Assembly: GCA_035700225.1 (NCBI GenBank)
Contig: DASSOT010000074.1
Coordinates: forward strand, 1-23,653
Reading direction: 5' to 3'
Origin: JANWLD01 sp035700225
GTDB taxonomy: Bacteria; Patescibacteriota; Saccharimonadia; Saccharimonadales; 2-12-FULL-41-12
DNA: 23,653 nt
Positions 20,358 to 23,653 of this stretch are shown piece after piece. The stretch's first letter is position 1. Every line of letters begins with the position of its first letter. The notes below the pieces were generated by a model, which was not told the DNA's origin, did not search any database, and was given only the letters and a program-made list of their open reading frames with translations. The position numbers and the translations under genes are program-made.

Positions 20358-22832
20358 ATGACTAAGGAAGCCTCGGCGAGGATTAAGATTAATAAACTGC
20401 TAGAAGTAGCTGGCTGGGATTTTGAACAAAACATAAAAGTTGAATCCGGTGTTAAGCTGGAAGACCTTGGTGACGATCTGGAACATACCAAGCAGGGCTT
20501 CATTGATTACCTGTTGTTAGACGACAAAGGCTATCCCCTTTTGGTGCTTGAGGCCAAGCGTGAAGACAAAAATCCACTGGACGGCAAGCAACAAGCCAGA
20601 GATTACGCGCGCAACAATAAAGCCCGTTTCATTATCCTTAGCAACGGCAACCTGCACTACTTTTGGGACACCGAGCATGGCACCGAAAAGCTTATTACCG
20701 AGTTTCCGTCACAGAAATCGCTGATAGACCTTCAAGACTACAAGCCGAATCATCAGGCTCTGGCAAGCGAAAAGGTTGGCCGTGACTACATAGCCCTCAC
20801 GCAAATGCCCAACTATGCCGACGACCCGGATTGGCGTGCCGGCGGTGACAAACGCCGGGCTTTCATTGACCGGCATGGACTTAAATTCTTGCGTGATTAC
20901 CAGCTGGAGGCTATACACGCCATACAAAACGCCGCCAAACAAGATCAGGAACGTTACCTGCTGGAAATGGCCACAGGTACAGGCAAAACTCTTACAACTA
21001 TAGCCATTTCCAAGCTTTTTCTGCGTACCGGCAATGCCAGCCGCATACTTTTCTTGGTTGACCGCATTGAACTGGAAAAACAAGCTTTCACCAGCTTTGA
21101 CAAGCAGCTAGGCAAAGATTACGTCAGCCGGATATATAAAGACAACAAAGAAGATTGGCGCAAAGCCAACGTCGTAATATCTACCGTCCAGACTCTACTA
21201 GCTGGCGATCGCTATAAAAAAGAATTTGACCCCACCGACTTTGACCTGGTGATTTCCGACGAAGCCCACCGCTCCATTGGCGGCAATTCCCGTAGCGTGT
21301 TTGAATACTTCATCGGCTACAAGCTGGGCCTGACGGCTACACCAAAGGATTACCTAAAGAACGTCGACGAAAACAGCGAGAGTCAAAAAGACACCGAGCG
21401 ACGCCAGCTACTAGACACCTACAAAACATTTGGCTGCGAAAGCGGCGAGCCCACTTACCGTTACGATCTAAGTAAGGGTGCCAAGGACGGCTATCTCATT
21501 CAGCCAACCGTCATAGACGCCCGCACCGATATCACCACCCAGCTACTTAGCGACGAGGGCTACGAAGTAGAGCGCAAAAATGACGAGGGCGACATAGAAA
21601 AACAAGTCTACTTTAGCCGCCAATTTGAAAGGAAGTTCTTCAACCAAGAAACTAACGTAGCCTTTTGCAAGACGTTTGTAGACAACGCTCTGCGTGACCC
21701 CATCAGCAACGAAGTTGGTAAAAGTCTCATCTTCTGCGTTACCCAAGAGCACGCCAGTAAAATCACGCACATCTTAAACCAAATTGCCGACAAAAAATGG
21801 CCAGGCAAATACAACTCAGACTTTGCCGTTCAGGTCACCAGTAACGTTCAGGAATCCCAGGACATGACCACTAAGTTTACTAACAATAATTTAAACGGCG
21901 TCACTCGCTTTATGGATGGCTATAGATCCAGCCGCACTCGGATTTGCGTAACGGTTGGTATGATGACCACCGGCTACGACTGCCCAGACGTCTTAAACGT
22001 GGCTTTTATGCGCCCCGTCTTCAGCCCTGCCGATTTTATTCAAATGAAAGGCCGCGGCACGCGCAAGGCCACCTTTAAATATGAAGACGAGCACGGCGAC
22101 CCAACGTTAATCGAAAAAGAAGCCTACAAGCTATTTGATTTCTTCGCGGTGTGTGAATACTTCGAAGATAAGTTTGACTACGACGAAAAACTCGAGCTAC
22201 CCAAGCTCGGCAAAATTAACATCGGGCCAAAGCCGGGCCCTCCAACAATCGACAGGCCTCTTGATCTCGACAGCCCTGACTACTTAAAGAAAATCAAAGA
22301 GGAGCAAATTGGCGCCGAGGGCATGCGCGTGGATCGCGAAGTCTGGGGCGAGCAGGCCAAAAAGACCATTGCCGGAGACAAAGAAGTTGCTGAGCTATAC
22401 AAAGCTGGCAACATTTATGGTGCCGAAAGGGCGGTGGTCGAAAAGCATTTTGACAAACCAAAACTGTTCATCAACCGTAGCAAGTTTAAGCAGGCCTTCC
22501 GGCTGGACCGCCGCCCTCGCGTTACGGAAATCTTGGAGTATGCCTTTGGCGACCGTGACAAGTTCCAAACCAAGGACGAGATTGTGCTAGATGAGTTTGC
22601 GAGTTTCGTACAAAACGAAGGCATCAAGCCGGAACAATACAACGCCGCGCACGACGTCTTTACCGCTTACACCACCAGCGACGAAGTCCGCAAAATCATA
22701 GATAGCAAGGAATATGGCCGACTGGACTTCGCCGGCGTAGACATGAAAGGTTGGACCTCCCTGCCCGAACACCTCCGCCAACGCATCCCCGAATACGCCC
22801 GCGATTATGTTCTTGATAAAGTTGCAGATTAA
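20358..22832 (+). CDS. hsdR: Type I restriction endonuclease subunit R (EcoEI/HsdR-like nuclease-translocase)
   Basis: An 824-residue protein that would translocate DNA with ATP and cut it as part of a type I restriction complex. The N-terminal PD-(D/E)xK nuclease is F-I-D50 ... VLEAK (E65, K67), with the RecB-type Q79-x3-Y83 motif. The superfamily 2 helicase core follows: Walker A MATGTGKT (204-211), DEAH (301-304), TATP (326-329), motif V VGMMTTGYDCPDV (533-545) and motif VI QMKGRGTR (562-569). The C-terminal region (about 620-824) is probably for complex assembly. The length is typical of the EcoEI-type R subunits. No hsdM or hsdS lies in the window: the right neighbour is convergent with no gap, and the left neighbours are unrelated. 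So it is either an orphan or its partners are elsewhere. Confidence 0.93.
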   Translation: MTKEASARIKINKLLEVAGWDFEQNIKVESGVKLEDLGDDLEHTKQGFIDYLLLDDKGYPLLVLEAKREDKNPLDGKQQARDYARNNKARFIILSNGNLHYFWDTEHGTEKLITEFPSQKSLIDLQDYKPNHQALASEKVGRDYIALTQMPNYADDPDWRAGGDKRRAFIDRHGLKFLRDYQLEAIHAIQNAAKQDQERYLLEMATGTGKTLTTIAISKLFLRTGNASRILFLVDRIELEKQAFTSFDKQLGKDYVSRIYKDNKEDWRKANVVISTVQTLLAGDRYKKEFDPTDFDLVISDEAHRSIGGNSRSVFEYFIGYKLGLTATPKDYLKNVDENSESQKDTERRQLLDTYKTFGCESGEPTYRYDLSKGAKDGYLIQPTVIDARTDITTQLLSDEGYEVERKNDEGDIEKQVYFSRQFERKFFNQETNVAFCKTFVDNALRDPISNEVGKSLIFCVTQEHASKITHILNQIADKKWPGKYNSDFAVQVTSNVQESQDMTTKFTNNNLNGVTRFMDGYRSSRTRICVTVGMMTTGYDCPDVLNVAFMRPVFSPADFIQMKGRGTRKATFKYEDEHGDPTLIEKEAYKLFDFFAVCEYFEDKFDYDEKLELPKLGKINIGPKPGPPTIDRPLDLDSPDYLKKIKEEQIGAEGMRVDREVWGEQAKKTIAGDKEVAELYKAGNIYGAERAVVEKHFDKPKLFINRSKFKQAFRLDRRPRVTEILEYAFGDRDKFQTKDEIVLDEFASFVQNEGIKPEQYNAAHDVFTAYTTSDEVRKIIDSKEYGRLDFAGVDMKGWTSLPEHLRQRIPEYARDYVLDKVAD

Positions 22833-23645
22833 TTATTTATTGCCCTGGTTGTATATCTTTTTTGCCAACCCCAAACGCATAGCATGCAATGCTCTCCTTT
22901 GCGCCATCCATTGAATAAGCCTGCCTGCTGTGTTGCCTGTGAACCTCCCCGTAGACCTCCTTTGCTTGCTTTCACAGGCATTCAAAATATAAGCTAAAAG
23001 AATTGATAATTGCCAGCCTAAATCATCGGTAGGGTTGGCTAAGTTGTCGTAACGATAAAGTTTTCTGTATACACCTCTATTATGAGCAAGTAAACAACCA
23101 TGTTCAAAAAGCAGTAAGGCTTGGGGCCAGAGCTCCTTGTTATTTTGATATTGCTGAACCTTTTCGCGTTTAAACCAATTATTAAGATTGCTATCACTTG
23201 GCGCCGTTCCTCTGTACCCAAAAATTAACCCTGTTAACTGGGCCGGTAATTCATACAGCTTTTTGGCTGAAATGGTGTTTTCAACTGCATTATCAAAGTC
23301 TTGTGCATTAAGGGTCGTCTTAACTTCAATAATGTCCACTACCGCGGCAGGTAGAACAATGGCAAACTCACCTTCTTGAAAGAGATAAGCTGCAGGTTCA
23401 TTTTCGTCAATAATCATAATGTCAATTTGATTACTAATATTGTCTGGGTCTTTAAAAATAAAGCCCGTTTTTACGGAAAACCTTTGTGTAAGAAAATTCT
23501 GTAATACAGCCCGTAAAACTTCTTCGTGGTAATTTCCTGAGGCTACGCGGTTGTTGACTAGACCTTTAACGCGATCAAATTTGCCTTTTATTTCATTAGC
23601 GTAGCTTAAAAAATAATCAACATTCGGAGCATTAATGTTTGCCAT
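22833..23645 (-). CDS. DUF6602-family protein, PD-(D/E)xK nuclease-like
   Basis: A 270-residue protein. The N-terminal half matches the DUF6602 pattern: GNYHEEVLRAVLQNFLTQRFSVKTGFIF (38-65), then QIDIMIID (73-80) and VDIIEVKTTL (103-112). E42, D75 and E107-x-K109 form a plausible PD-(D/E)xK nuclease active site. The C-terminal half is helical (LGWQLSILLAYILNACESKQRR) without a recognised motif. DUF6602 proteins are often near restriction or other defence genes, and here the gene is directly convergent with hsdR: their stop codons abut at 22832/22833. Whether it cuts DNA is inferred from the motif only. The ATG at 23645 lies 8 bp from the window edge, so its promoter is not visible. Confidence 0.82.
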   Translation of the reverse strand: MANINAPNVDYFLSYANEIKGKFDRVKGLVNNRVASGNYHEEVLRAVLQNFLTQRFSVKTGFIFKDPDNISNQIDIMIIDENEPAAYLFQEGEFAIVLPAAVVDIIEVKTTLNAQDFDNAVENTISAKKLYELPAQLTGLIFGYRGTAPSDSNLNNWFKREKVQQYQNNKELWPQALLLFEHGCLLAHNRGVYRKLYRYDNLANPTDDLGWQLSILLAYILNACESKQRRSTGRFTGNTAGRLIQWMAQRRALHAMRLGLAKKIYNQGNK

Positions 23646-23653
23646 TGTTTACC

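Noticed and set aside
1..23653. tRNA or rRNA genes
   Set aside because: I looked for cloverleaf-like arms with TTCGA loops and CCA ends in the intergenic stretches and found none; all longer gaps are accounted for above.

Overview
The window reads as a compact bacterial chromosome segment, most likely from the Patescibacteria (CPR) and best resembling Saccharibacteria. This is an inference from gene content and architecture: a single-chain GlyRS of the alpha2 type, many short membrane-anchored proteins of unknown function, very short intergenic gaps and overlapping genes. No rRNA or marker protein in the window can be searched to confirm it. TGA is used as a stop (for example at 5982-5984 and 11216-11218), so the genetic code is not the UGA=Gly code of Gracilibacteria/Absconditabacteria.

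Layout. 1-1.5 kb: a hypothetical protein entering from the left edge. 1.5-6.7 kb, minus strand: a VOC/glyoxalase-fold protein, an EamA/DMT transporter, a 2H-phosphoesterase-like protein downstream of glycyl-tRNA synthetase, and RecO downstream of a degenerate response regulator and a degenerate histidine kinase. 6.7-7.1 kb: a non-coding stretch with a duplicated block and an inverted repeat. 7.1-10.7 kb, minus: a UPF0104-type membrane protein, XseA, XseB (exonuclease VII), a FAM173-like membrane methyltransferase and a membrane-anchored extracytoplasmic protein. 10.7-14 kb: a small helical protein coupled to a RimJ/RimL-type acetyltransferase, two paralogous ~95-residue proteins of an unrecognised family, a 650-bp hairpin-dense gene-free stretch, a zinc-ribbon/bPH2 membrane protein and a DUF378 protein. 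14-17.8 kb: a YHYH-domain protein in an operon with a PYROXD2-like FAD oxidoreductase, divergent from a sigma-70-like factor. 17.8-18.2 kb: a second hairpin-rich stretch. 18.2-23.65 kb: a probable defence or mobile island with an XRE repressor plus ImmA/IrrE protease pair, an unknown protein behind a structured leader, a membrane-tethered winged-helix protein, a type I restriction HsdR without HsdM/HsdS in view, and a DUF6602 nuclease-like protein.

The most striking window-wide signal is at gene starts. About fourteen promoter-proximal genes have a good -10 hexamer, often an extended TGn -10, ending only 6-9 nt before the start codon and have no Shine-Dalgarno sequence. Internal operon genes and a few others carry clear Shine-Dalgarno sequences instead. 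This is what leaderless transcription predicts. The second striking point is a paired two-component system in which both phospho-acceptor residues are replaced (kinase His to Arg, receiver Asp to Glu).
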